From Hygrocybe punicea (taxonomy: Eukaryota; Basidiomycota; Agaricomycetes; Agaricales; Hygrophoraceae), in NCBI GenBank assembly GCA_963556145.1, contig OY744469.1, positions 6,606,767 through 6,670,766 of the forward strand: a stretch of 64,000 bases of DNA, given 5' to 3'. The number at the start of each line of letters is the position of its first letter. Within the stretch, counting starts at the first letter, position 1. Positions 21,507 through 32,425 of this stretch are shown piece by piece. The translations under genes were made by a program, and so were the position numbers. The notes beneath the pieces are model-generated. The model searched no databases, was not told the DNA's origin, and saw only the letters and a program-made list of their open reading frames with translations.

Positions 21507-22340
21507 TCATATGACGCGTTTTATTGCATTCCAGTGAATTTCACCAGGATTTTGGTTGAACTGACCTAAGGTTCCTACAGCGAAGAGGATGTTGGGTCGG
21601 GTAATCATTGCAGGCCAGAGTGTGTGCCCAATGGCTTGTTGGTATGGGACGTTGATCGGATTATCAGGGCATTGTTTGGTTGAAAATGATATCCCTGATT
21701 TGATTGGCGTGTGGACTGCCTTGCCGTCAATTAGTCTAAATTTGGATGTCATATTTTTGATGTAGAGTTTTTGGTTTTATGATATGGTTCTCGCCGTTCG
21801 GTAGCGTTTGATTTCAAAGCCGAGAAGCCAGCGTAGCTCCCCTTCATCTGTGATATTGAAATGTTCCTGTATGTCATCTTTAAACTCTATGATGGCCTTG
21901 GGTAGGTTGCCAGCGATGACCATGTCATTGGTCGATACTGGGATGATAGTGATGTTATTGCCCTTTTGACGAAAGAAGACGGAGTGGTCAAGCTCCGATC
22001 GCGAGTACCCCATATTGAAGAAGGCTTTCGACATTGTCTTATGCCATTGTCGCCCGGCTTGTTTAAGTCCATAGAGTCCTTTGAGGAGTTTGCAGACCTT
22101 GCCCGTTTCGCCATTAGTAAGTAGTCCAGTCAGGTGTTGCATATAAATTTCCTTGTTGATTTTGGCATTGAGGTACGTGCCTACTACATCAATCTGATGG
22201 ATCTCCCAGTCTTTAATTGCTGTGTATGTGAGTATGATGTGGATGGATCCCATTTTGGCTGCTGCTGTGAATGTTTCATCGTAGTTGATTCCCTTCATTT
22301 GCCTGTGTCCTCCTGCAACCAGCCTAGCCTTCCATTTCAC
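21507..22340 (-). pseudogene. Copia reverse transcriptase
   Basis: KARLVAGGHRQMKGINYDETFTAAAKM, DVVGTYLNAKINKEIYM, KLLKGLYGLKQAGRQWHK and LRWLLGFEIKR identify the polymerase. The YVDD catalytic box of copia is replaced: the sequence around it reads PVSTNDMVIAG, so the first Asp is lost. The DAxFLNA block also has DVVGTYLNA. This copy is unlikely to be active. Confidence 0.88.
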
Positions 22341-22640
22341 GATCTCGCTGCTCAGTCCTAATTTCTCACGGAATACAGGGCGGCATGGGATGATCGGTTT
22401 ATCAGCGGGTTTGTTGACTATTAACCAAGTTCGAAGCTTGATTAGTTGATCAATTTCCGATTTGTAGGCAGCTTCCCATTGAGCGGTGTGTTTAGTGGTG
22501 TGTGCCTCTTCAAGAGATGTGGGTTCATTGCCTAGCGCGGACGCAATTGCGTAGAGAGGGTCTGGATCATTGATGGATGTAATGTTTGCATGGCCAGTTT
22601 CTTTGTAGAAGCCTGGTTCGTGTCATGGTCATGTGCCTCT

Positions 22641-23900
22641 TCAAGGTTCTGGTGCATTTTCGAGATTCGGTGTAGGGATATTCTCGTGTTGAGGTGGTTC
22701 GTCTGGGGTATCGTTTTCGTTATCCTTTTGACCTGTTAGTTCAGCAGACGTTGTGTCATGGATGATTTTTGATTTTTCCCCTTCAGACTGGCCAATGTCT
22801 GGGATCTCGACGCGATCTGAAGTGCTGTTGTTGAACACAACCTCTCGTTCAATTGTGATGCGATGTTGATCTGGTATGTAGATTCTGTAGCCGGTGCTTT
22901 TGTTGTCGTACCCTACTAGGTAGCCATGTCTCGCTCTAGCATCAAGCTTGCCGGTGTTGTGTATTTTTACCCAGGCGGGTGTTCTGAATGGTAAGACCTT
23001 ATAGAAGTCGGGTGGTTTTCCGTATCATTGTTCATATGGTGTTTTACCCTTGAGGGCACGCGTTGGGACGCGATTTTTGATCCATATTGCGTGTTGCATG
23101 GCCTCAGCCCATAGAAAGTGTGGGAGTCCTGAGTCGAGGAGCATGGCTTGCGCAAGTTCAACCTTTGTACGGTTAAGTCGTTCTGCGACGCCTACTTGCT
23201 CATGTGTGTCGTGCATGGTGAGTTCCCATCGTGTACTGTGTGAGTCGAGGTGTTTGGAGAATCTTTTTCCAGTAAATTTGCCGCCGCGATCTGTTCTGAT
23301 GAGTTTTATTTGTGTGCCGTGTTGGGTGAGTATTTGTGCTTCTATTCTTTCGTAGCTTTCGAATGTTTTATCTTTCTTGGCTATGAACTAAATAAATGAC
23401 CAGCGTGACGCATCATCAGTGAGGTCCATGGAATATTTTGTGCCTCCCAGGCTCACAACACTCACTGGACCCCAAAGGTCTGCATGGATCCGTTTGCCAA
23501 AGGTTGTCGATCGGTTTTTTGCTTCGTTTGGGAATGGTTGGCGATGAGGTTTGCTTTCGTGCAGGCTTCACAAAATTCAACATCTGCCGTGTCGCAGACA
23601 TCAATGCCGGTTACTGCGCCTGATTTTACCGCGTTTTTCACAGCGCTGAAGGAGATGTGGCCAAGAACACGATGTGCATCATGGATGGACATTTTGGCAT
23701 TGGCAAGCATTGCTAATGTGTTTGACGAGGAGTTGGGTGAAAATCTGTAAAGTCCCTGGTTACGAGGTACATTGCCAATTGTTTTACCAGTTGGGGACTG
23801 GATTTTACATGTCCCGTTGCCAAATTTCGCAGTGAAGTTCGCAATATCGAGATGGGATATTGATAGGAGTGTGAACACCATATCTGGTGAGTACACAGCG
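22641..23900 (-). pseudogene. Copia integrase and GAG-pre-integrase region
   Basis: Pieces include LLSISHLDIANFTAKFGNGTCKI, MSIHDAHRVLGHISFSAVKNAV (His of the zinc-binding HHCC end), VCDTADVEFCEACTKANL, and the core ending HDTHEQVGVAERLNRTKVELAQAMLLDSGLP with the E of the DDE triad, then AMQHAIWIKNRVPTRALKGKTPYEQ. Frames change near 23,400 and 22,970. Confidence 0.85.
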
Positions 23901-23954
23901 TTCTTCAGCAGTAGATGCGTTATACTTTGGCTGTTGGGGATTGTGGTGTGAAGG

Positions 23955-25050
23955 TCACCTTGTCCCAGCCCATAGGATGCGTCCGTCTGCCGCCTCGATG
24001 GGTGAGGTGTTTATGGTGCGAAAGTTGGTAAAACATGATTTATCCAGTGAGAAATGGTTACTTGCGCCACTATCGAGGATGATATCTGCTTCATCGCTGG
24101 TTTTTGAGTGGCTGTCAGCTGCATGGGCGAAGTCGGATGTGCATACGAATGCCAATAGTTCGTCTTCATCTGCCGCTGAGGTTGTAGCTATGTTTGCTGA
24201 CTGTTATTTCTTTTGAGCAATTTGGTGAGGTGCTTTACCCTCCATGGGTCCACCAGGACCGTAGCATATGCGCTCGGTATGACCCTTTTTGCCGCAGTTA
24301 CTGCAGTTTTCGTTCGAGGTGTTCTTTTTCTTTTTGCGTGTGAATTTGGGTTTGATTGCTGATAGCGCTGCATCACCAGATTTTGCAGTTCTTTCTGCAA
24401 TTGAACAATGGTCCGTTTCTTCGAGAATTATTTGGATGAGGTCGTTTGGATCAATGGATTTTCCGTTGATTGCCACTGCAACTGTGATGGATGATAGGAG
24501 GGTGCAATAGGATAAAGGGAGTGATCCTAGGATTGTTGGAGTGAGATTGTTGTCGCTGATCGTTACTCCCATTCCTGAGAGTTTGTTGCGAAGTTTTGTT
24601 ATGTTGTTCAGGTGCATTTTCACGTCACCATCTTCGTCACATTTCATCTCTTGTAGGTGTCTCCTTGTATCAACTTGATGTAGCTGAGTTTTGCTAGTTG
24701 CATCCTTTTGGATTTCAATCCACATGGCATTGGCACTTTTGAGGGATCTGATAAGGGCAGAGAGTTGGGGAAACTGAGTTCATGAGGACATGGCGAGCTG
24801 AGTATTCCTTTTGCTCAAACTCATCTATTTTCTTTTCCTTCGCCTCTATCTGGTCTTCAGTGGCCTCAGTTCAAGCGTCGACCATTAATTTGTTGTTGAC
24901 TTCGTCATACAGTTTTGGGGGTCTAGCTTTACCATCGACATGCCAGATTAAGCCTTTTGATCCCATGGCTGTCTGGGTCTTTGTTTTAGCTTTTATGCCA
25001 AAAATGGCAAACAGGGTATAGAAAATACAAGGAGAGTGAAGTGAGCTGAC
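23955..25050 (-). pseudogene. Copia gag (UBN2-like), zinc knuckle and protease start
   Basis: The gag start MGSKGLIWHVDGKARPPKLYDEVNN lies near 24,970. It is followed by an in-frame TGA (24871-24873) where CGA is likely, then LHQVDTRRHLQEMK...LNNITKLRNKLSGMGVTISDNNLTPTILGSLP typical of gag. A CCHC knuckle ENCSNCGKKGHTERICY and a protease motif DIILDSGASNHFSLD follow. Confidence 0.85.
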
Positions 25051-25180
25051 AGATCCTCGCGATGGGCTCCAGATGTGGTGAACACAGCCTTTGTAGGCGC
25101 AGATTCGGGGTGTGCAAGTCCTTGTCATTGGGGTGAAAACCCAAAACTCAGCTTGTTTGTATGTATGTACACAAAACACT

Positions 25181-25390
25181 ATATAGGTACCGTATAGTAT
25201 CTATAAAAGGGAGTGTACTAAGGAAATGGAATCTAATGAATGGAGGGGAATGCAGAAGGAAGAGGGATGAAGGAAAATAGAAGAATACATGCTCACAGAG
25301 ATATAGATCTCTACAGCAGACTGTTCTCAATGTGAGACAAGATGAAAATGAGAACTAATAAGACACCAATGAGATGAGCACAAAGAGACA
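25181..25390. other. Stretch between the copia element and a MITE
   Basis: A/T-rich. It probably holds the remains of the copia leader or 5' LTR, but I found no match to the putative 3' LTR. Confidence 0.3.
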
Positions 25391-25583
25391 GGAGAGTGAA
25401 ATGTTCTGTTTATCAAGGAGAATAAGCTCATATACCATGATTTTTGGCTACTACCTGATTTTGCTTGAATAACAATCACTTTTCTCAATTTCAAACAAAC
25501 CATGAGTTTCTACTCCAAGCAAAGCAGCATAAAAGATCATCTTATTCTCTTTGATAAACAGAACATTTCACTCTCCTAGATAT
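25391..25583. mobile_element. Foldback MITE with ~38-bp inverted repeats
   Basis: AGGAGAGTGAAATGTTCTGT at the left pairs with its complement at the right (about 25391-25430 against 25543-25582) with few mismatches, around a core of about 110 bp. No coding capacity. The target duplication is not clear. Confidence 0.65.
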
Positions 25584-26290
25584 TGTGAATTGGAGCCATA
25601 TTCAGTGAGTTATACCTGATACAAGTCTGAGTAGTAGATTTATTTTACTTGGTCTATAACTTGGCACACACAATATATTCCACTACAGATAGATAGCCCT
25701 TGTTAACTAGATAATTCTTGCCTATATAATTACCCTTGAAATACATATCTACATGTCTGAAAATTTTCTCAGCCCTCAATTTCCTAAACTGTTCAAAATC
25801 CACAAGAAGTCTCAAGAATTTTGAAAATGGCTGTAAGTGTGGCTACATCACAGACACATCCAAGATATTGTTCATACAATTGTTTGTGCAACAGCAATGC
25901 CCCAGATTATTGCTGTTTTCAGAAAGGTTGGCGGAGCTTGAAATCTGCCGAAATCTGCCGCAAACCCCCCCCCCAGCTCGCAAGATGAATATCTCAATAA
26001 CTACAGCAGCTACAAAGAAATCGTGGATAGGTACGTGATCCCCTCATCAAGGGCTATGCAGCCCCACCATTTTTGGAGTGATTTGATGCATTTTTCATAG
26101 GGTAGGGTAGTGCACCCTGTATATACAGTATTTCTACAATAACTAGTTGCAGTGCCATTCAAAATACATGTTTATTGTCTCAGAACATGTGCATAGGGTG
26201 TATTGAGACAGCCCCATATTTTTGAGGTGCCACTGGACAAGTGTTGCATGTATGCAATGAGCGTGGGAGTTCTTGCTCACAACCACCATC

Positions 26291-27485
26291 ATGCCCCACG
26301 GGCATGCACTTTCAGACGATTCAAGGCAAATCATTGTGAAGATGGCGTCCTCTCTATCTGTAGCTGAAATCGTATGGCTCTCCAGCATACCCAAGTGAAC
26401 AGTCGAACAGGTTTTGGCCCATTTCAAATGCGATGGCGCTGTTGCACGCAACAAGCTGCCCCCTCGTCTCCTCGGTGCATCTCGGGTGCTTTCACTGGAG
26501 AACATTCAGGTGAGTATCTGTTTCCAAGGACTACACAACAGTTTTTGACCAGCTCCGCCCAGTTCATTGAAGGGACAATCCATTTCATGCCAGACGCGTA
26601 CCTCGATGAATTGAGAGACACCATACAACAAAGGATGGGCAAGATGGTATCTCTAGCAACAACATGGCGTGCACTGACAAGAGCTGGCTTTACGATGAAG
26701 AAGGTGTGTGTCTACTGCCTGTTTGCAACTTAAGACTAGACGCGGTGCTCACCTCACTCAGTTGACGAAAAATGCCCTCGAGCGCAATGAGAGGGTCTGC
26801 CGTATGTACCGCTACACATTTGGCACCTTGCACACTGCAGATCAGGCCATTTTTGTGGACGAAAGTTTGTTTGATCGTCGGATGGAGATACGAGGATGGG
26901 CCTGGGCGTTATCTGGCAAATCCGCTGTCAGGAAGGCATTTTTCATTCGGGGCAAACGGTATGTATATCGGATGTTCATTGATTGAAAGGCCTAACATTT
27001 GCTACAGGTATTCTCTACTGCCAGCACTTTCTCTTGACGGCGTCATCGCCGCACACCTGCTCGAAGGATCCTTCACAACGCAAACCTTTCTTGATTTCAT
27101 TTGTGCGACTCTCAAAAGGATGAACCCTTTTCCTGGAAAAAACTCTGTACTCATCATGGACAATGCACGGATTCACCGGCATCCCACAATCATTGAAACA
27201 ATTCATGAAAGGTTCGTTTGCGTTGCTCTCACCCTCCTTCCTTGTGCTCAAGTCTTTGTGGACAGTGGCTGCCGAATCTTATACTTACCTGCATACTCAC
27301 CCGACTTCAATCCCATCGAACTTGCCTTCTCCAAGATCAAAGCTCATGTTCGTTGCCATGGTAACATTGCTCGGGGAGAAGAGGGTATAGATGGTACAGA
27401 TGTGTACACATTCCTTTACGAGGCTGCATTTTCTGTTACCCCCCATGATGCTGCTAGTTGGTATCACCACTGTGGATATATCTGA
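26291..27485 (+). pseudogene. DDE transposase (Tc1/mariner-type, DDE_3), one internal TGA
   Basis: Five exons (26291-26509, 26563-26703, 26762-26958, 27008-27211, 27266-27485; introns 49-58 nt) sum to 327 codons. An N-terminal helix-turn-helix region (SRQIIVKMASSLSVAEIVW) leads to FIEGTIHFMPDAYLDELRD and TWRALTRAGFTMKK. The catalytic triad is visible: D in QAIFVDESLFDRR, D in VLIMDNARIHRHP, E in LPAYSPDFNPIELAFSKIKAHVR. The only defect seen is TGA at 26396-26398 (IPK*TVEQ), where CGA is the likely ancestor. All splice junctions keep frame, so inactivation looks recent. Confidence 0.85.
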
Positions 27486-27616
27486 TCACTGTCTGCACAA
27501 CACACTGTATTCCAAATATCTTTGTATGACTGCAATTGTATTGTTGTCATTTCCCTCAACATCACAGCAAAAAACAGTCCATTTCTCAATTTCAACATGA
27601 CAAGACAACATATTTA

Positions 27617-29325
27617 CTATGAATGAACCTTCTTTGATCTTTCCAATGCCATCGCATCGTCTTTGGCAAACCAGATGAGGCGAGATGCCGTACCAAACTC
27701 CATGTTTCCAACCTGGGATAGCTTCGCAGCCGTCAAAGAAATGATGTTGTCAATGGTGAATAACTTGTGTGTGTTGATGAGAGTGTCCACAAACTTCGTG
27801 TACTGTTCGCCGTGCTTGTTCCACATTCCATTTGCTTTGAGTTCTTCAAGCCACACCTGCAATCCAGGGTAGTCAATCAGCAGTCCTGTTGGACTGCGTT
27901 TCAATGGCAGCGCACTGTGGCATAGTGGTGGTGACGGGGTATTGGAACTTGACCTATGTACATGTCGGTGATCACGGCCATGATGCATCTGATTGTTGGC
28001 AAAAGCGCCACCAAACATCATCATCATCATCTGAGCCCACTGCGGGGGTTCAGACGATGACTGCTGGAGCACAGGTTGTGCAACGCCAACTGCGATAGGG
28101 GCAGGTTGGGTTCCTGCATGATTTTTCAGCTGCGATTGTTGTACACATTTGTCAGTAAGTTTCAGCTGCTCCGGAGGGGAATCAATCGTTGCGCGGTGCC
28201 GTGCCTATGCACAGAACAGTGAGTGAAGGAAGAGAAGCGTGGGATGGGGTTTATACCAGTAGTGAGGCCCAGATGGTCAGGTCTTCGTAAGTATACTGAT
28301 AATGCTCGCCATTCGACTGAATGAAGCAGGCCTTCCTGTGCTCCTGGCACTTGTGGCACTCCTCAACGAGGGCCATGAGTTCAGCTTCACCATCTTGTTT
28401 CAATGACGGAATGGGCTCAGCAACCACTCCAGATTTTGCAGAACCCTTTTTTTCGCAGCTGACTGTCTTAACAATGTAAGAAATGGGTCAATTGAGCACT
28501 GAGCGAACGAACCTTGTCCACACTTTCGGTTGTGTCCACAATCTGGATAGTGAATGGTTTGACCTTCCCTTTGCCCTTGTTCTTCGCCTTCTGCTCGTCA
28601 ATGTACTGCCAGACATTGTTGATAAGGTTTCGGAAAGCTTCATTGTCTTCGAGTAGTTTGGCAGTTGGCTTGCCAGTCCTCGGTGCCTTCCAGGGGAGGA
28701 TATGCCCAATTTGAGACCGGTGAACGATGCTCATCTCCATTTTGTCCACGACACAGGTAAGAAATGTAGCAAATGCAATGTCGGACTTGATCGTCAGGTT
28801 GCAGAATGCATTTTTGTAAGGGACTTCAAATGCAATCTCGATTGCAGGGCCTACGAAAAAAAAAGTTTAGCAGAATGATTGTCGCAAAGTGTGGAAGAAA
28901 AACGGACGGGTGTCAATATCACAATCCATCTCCTCCTTATATTCATCATCGAAAAAACCACCAGTCTCCTCAAACGGCTGGTCATCGATTGCAAGGTCAT
29001 TTGCGTCCACTTGGTCAGTGACATTGAAAAGACTGAGGTTTCCTTCCTCAAAGACATCTATCTCGGCATCATCATTTTCTTCTGCAGGTTCTTCCACAAA
29101 TTTGGAAAGATTCAACTTGGTAGTGGGCCGAGGCCGAGGACGAGGACGTTTTGGGGTCGATGTAGCAACCATAGGGGGCTTCGCGGCCTTTCTTTTGCCA
29201 GTATTATGGTCCTTAGCAGGGGCTTGCTTGGCAGCAGCTTGCCTTGATGCCATGCATCCAGGAGAAGTCGGAACAGACGATGATGGTGGTTGTGAGCAAG
29301 AACTCCCACACTCAAGCGCTGTCAT
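27617..29325 (-). CDS. Transposon accessory protein with C-terminal SAM-like domain
   Basis: Minus-strand gene converging on the transposase; its start (ATG 29323-29325) lies in the right inverted arm. The N-terminal part is basic then acidic (TPKRPRPRPRPTTKLN; EEPAEENDDAEIDVFEEG). The middle part is GPAIEIAFEVPYKNAFCNLTIKSDIAFATFL and FRNLINNVWQYIDEQK. A Cys/His-containing stretch (ECHKCQEHRKACF) and a Met/His-rich linker follow. The last domain is YPGLQVWLEELKANG...TIDNIISLTAAKLSQVGNMEFGTASRLIWFAKDDAMAL, which has the spacing of a SAM-type protein-interaction domain. At least four exons; the boundaries are approximate. A relative of its C-terminal part lies at 49,200-50,597 inside another element. 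Role unknown. Confidence 0.6.
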
Positions 29326-29689
29326 TGCATACATGCAACACTTGTCCAGCGGCACCTCAAAAATATGGGGCTGCCTCAATACACCCTATGCACATGTTCT
29401 GAGACAATAAACATGTATTTTGAATGGCACTGCAACTAGTTATTGTAGAAATACTGTATATACAGGGTGCACTACCCTACCCTATAAAAAATGCGTCAAA
29501 TCACTCCAAAAATGGTGGGGCTGCATAGCCCTTGATGAGGGGATCACGTACCTATCCACGATTTCTTTATAGCTGCTGTAGTTATTGAGATATTCATCTC
29601 ACGAGCTGGGGGGGGGGTTTGCGGCAGATTTCGGCAGATTTCAAGCTCTGCCAACCTTTCTGAAAACAGCAATAAAGCTGGGACACCTG

Positions 29690-30300
29690 GCAAACACTTT
29701 TTCAAACACTTTTTGGCCTGTTCAACAAGTATTCACCCTGTGCATTAATAATAATTGCAATACACATAGTAAATATAGCTACAGCACAGACACATCCATT
29801 ATAATGTACATACTAATGTTTGTACAATGGCAATGCCTCAGATTAAAGCTGTGACACCTGCTGAACATTGTGTCAAACACTGTTTGACAAGTGTTCAACC
29901 TTTCCCTGGTAAATATTTCCAAATAATTCCAATGTACATAGTAAATGTTGCTACAGCATGGACACATCCAATATACAATTCATACAATTGTCTGTGCAAT
30001 TTTTCAAACATTGTTCAGCCTTTTCAACAAGTGTTCAACCTTTCCCTTGTAAATAATTCCAATGCACATAGCAAAATATATGTATCTTTAGACGCAAATT
30101 TCATATATGGTTCATCCAGTGTCCATTGCACTGGAAATTCCTCAGAATACAGCTGGGACCCTGGTTGAACACTTCACAGAGCACTGTTTAGCCCATTCAA
30201 CTCATCTATATTTCATAAGGTGTGCCTTGCACTAACAATGTGTTCATTATTATTAATAAAGCTGTCAAGCATTGGTGCATTGCAATGGCAATACAAACAC
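29690..30300. repeat. Imperfect tandem repeats of about 170-190 bp
   Basis: Blocks like gtgttcaacctttccctt-gtaaataattccaatgcacatag and ctacagcayggacacatcca recur three to four times. One related block occurs left of the DDE unit at about 25,830-25,900. Probably subterminal repeats of an older element. Confidence 0.6.
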
Positions 30301-31217
30301 ACTATAACACTACACATTTAGCACCTGTGATCCGACTGCCTTATTGTTCTTGCTGATTTGGACAACAAATTCTCACATTTACAAAGTCAGCAGTCACACA
30401 GTTTCATTATTATTCCCAAATTGTATCCACAGTTTGCCAAACTTGTTCCCACTGCTTGGCAAATTAGAGTGTGACCCTGAGCTGCAAAACCCACTGTACA
30501 GAACGATTCCCTTATAGGAACTCATAATATTATCCCTGTCAACAAACCTTCCACTTACTTTCATCTTTCATCTCCACCACTACATGCATACTCTGCTCAC
30601 TCACTCCCCAACAAGCTTCAGCCTGCCACATGCACAAGGGATTGGTTTACTAGTAGCACACCCTTGATCTTCTCCCTCTTGCCAACCTTATCACCCAACA
30701 TCTCCAGCTTCTTCCTCTCCCACTCTTTCTGTCTTTGTATCTCCCTGCAACTGACCCCAAACAACAATCAGCTCTGTGACACTTGATAGATATCTCAATC
30801 ATTCTTGATGTTTGATCAACTGTTGTCTTACCTGGATTGCTATGATTTCTTATATTACAATCTTATACTAGGCTATAGCACCCATGGTACCTATAGTTGC
30901 CATGATAAGGCCTTGAAATTTACAACTAGACACTATCATCACTCTGAGTTTTCAATTCAATACCTAGGGATGGGACATGCCAAATGCCCCCAGACAACCC
31001 CTCTGCCAGCAATGTCCCACAAGACACACCACTCAATGTTATCTCTGGGGACGTCCCACATATCATCCCAGGGACAATGGGACGTCCCAATCTATTGTCC
31101 CAGGGCAGACCAGTGCTTTTTTCAACATGTAGATGGTTTAGTACTAGAGGTGAGATACAACTAGTTTTTCAGGATCAGTGGTAGCCTGAAGTGGGTGGCT
31201 TCACTTGTCCCCAGGAG
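30301..31217. other. A/T-rich stretch without genes
   Basis: No family pattern. A patch at 30,970-31,110 contains repeated tgggac/gtccca words. Otherwise unremarkable and likely old repeat DNA. Confidence 0.4.
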
Positions 31218-31421
31218 GGGGTATCTTTGTCAGCAGGCAGTTTGGGTGAGCAGACCAAGTGTTTCAGATTGCTTTCCCCAGCTTTCCAGAGATGCTTTGG
31301 CATGTTCTGACCAAATCGCCTGGGGTTTGGTAGTGGGTGGAGAATTGATGAATTGCATGGGGTATCTTTGTCACCAGCCAGTTTGGGTCAGCAGACCAAG
31401 TGTTTCAGATTGATTCCCCAT
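31218..31421. repeat. Pair of ~64-bp direct repeats
   Basis: 31,218-31,281 and 31,358-31,421 share gggtatctttgtca...gcagaccaagtgtttcagattg with only a few changes, 140 bp apart. Confidence 0.8.
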
Positions 31422-31728
31422 GAGTCCAGCAGGAATTTACAAGGAATAAGAATCCAATTCCACCAGGACCACCAGGATTCCACCAGGAGTCCAGTAGGAC
31501 ATGTGGAGGAGTGAAAAGTCAAGCATTCAGGCTGACCCACTCAGTGTTGTTTAAGCTCTGCCTCAAAGCAAAAGTGATTGTTGGACTAGCTGGATTGATT
31601 GCCAGAGTGTTAGCAGCCAGATTTTCCATTTCACAAATGTCCTCAACATTGCATTCCTCACATCATTTTCACAAGACCTCTACAGTAAGAAACATCTAAG
31701 TGCCCAAATCTTTGTCACATTTTGGCTA

Positions 31729-32111
31729 CACAGGGTGCATAGTAGCATACTGTGTAATGAAGTATGTTGAATTTATTGGACAAGTATACTGAATATTGAT
31801 ATCATATTGTTGCACACAGTATTCAAAGAGTATTCAAAATGATGATTCAATATTTTGAGACAAAGTAAATTACTAGTATTGAATGACACTTTTAGAATAC
31901 TGCTTGAATAACAAGACATTTACTGAAATTATTGAAGTAGTATTGTAAAATTGCCATTCAATACTGGTAATGTACTTTGTTTCAAAATATTGAATCATCA
32001 TTTTGAATGCTTTTTGAATACTGTGTGCAACAATATGATAACAATATTTAGTATACTTGTCCAATAAATTCAACATACTGCATTATACAGTATGCTACCA
32101 TGCACCCTGTG
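31729..32111. mobile_element. 383-bp foldback MITE (CACAGGGTGCA termini)
   Basis: The two halves are inverted copies over about 150 bp each (ttgaatttattggacaagta near both ends). The element is flanked by CTA on both sides (31726-31728, 32112-32114). No coding capacity. The terminus CAGGGTGCA resembles the outer arms at 26.1 and 29.5 kb. Confidence 0.8.
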
Positions 32112-32425
32112 CTAGGTGATTCACACCATATCTGACTCCAGGTTGCACTAGAGGAAGAGTATTATTACGTAATACGCTGCTCGTTGGTTGCTGAATAATT
32201 TATTATTATTTCTTCATTCAGCCCTCGATGCAGCTCAAAATGCTGCACTCGGTCGTCGTCTTCAGTCGACGTCCTGAGTAACGGAGCGATGGCAGATCGA
32301 CCTTTTTCTTTGATTTCCTTCTTCGTAGTTTGGCCACTGCAAGGCTACTTTTCTTTCAAAGGAAATACATTGCTCATGTTCACCAACATATATATAGTCC
32401 GAGTCTGAATTCATCCCTGTTGACG
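32112..32425. other. ArgJ upstream region
   Basis: About 310 bases between the MITE and the ArgJ start. It should contain the ArgJ promoter; I see a tatata stretch at about 32,388-32,395 and nothing else certain. Confidence 0.4.

Larger units (their letters stand above)
20757..25180 (-). mobile_element. Ty1/copia retrotransposon, degenerate
   Basis: Read on the minus strand the order is gag, zinc knuckle, protease, integrase, reverse transcriptase, RNase H, which is the copia order. A purine tract on the minus strand (plus cactccccctcaag, about 20980-20993) follows the RNase H region and would prime plus-strand synthesis. The putative 3' LTR would be about 20,757-20,981, starting TGTTGAGATT on the minus strand. 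I could not find a matching 5' LTR on the right. Several frameshifts and stops split the polyprotein. Confidence 0.85.
25903..29680. mobile_element. Large inverted repeat enclosing a two-gene DDE transposon
   Basis: Left arm 25,903-26,293 and right arm about 29,273-29,680 are inverted copies with few differences; the left has a deletion of about 10 bp near 26,255. The arms can be split at 26125/29457. The inner 26126-29456 starts CAGTATTTCTACAATAAC at both ends and is flanked by TA, as in Tc1/mariner elements. The outer parts form a separate inverted pair (CAGGGTGCACTACCC...). Two converging genes lie inside, each starting within or beside an arm. Confidence 0.8.

Noticed and set aside
25391..25583. 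Considered as a 5' LTR piece of the copia element
   Set aside because: It is a foldback with inverted ends and does not match the putative 3' LTR at 20,757-20,981.
30960..31110. Cluster of tgggac/gtccca words resembling an element terminus (TAGGGATGGGACATG)
   Set aside because: No matching inverted end or target duplication could be found nearby.
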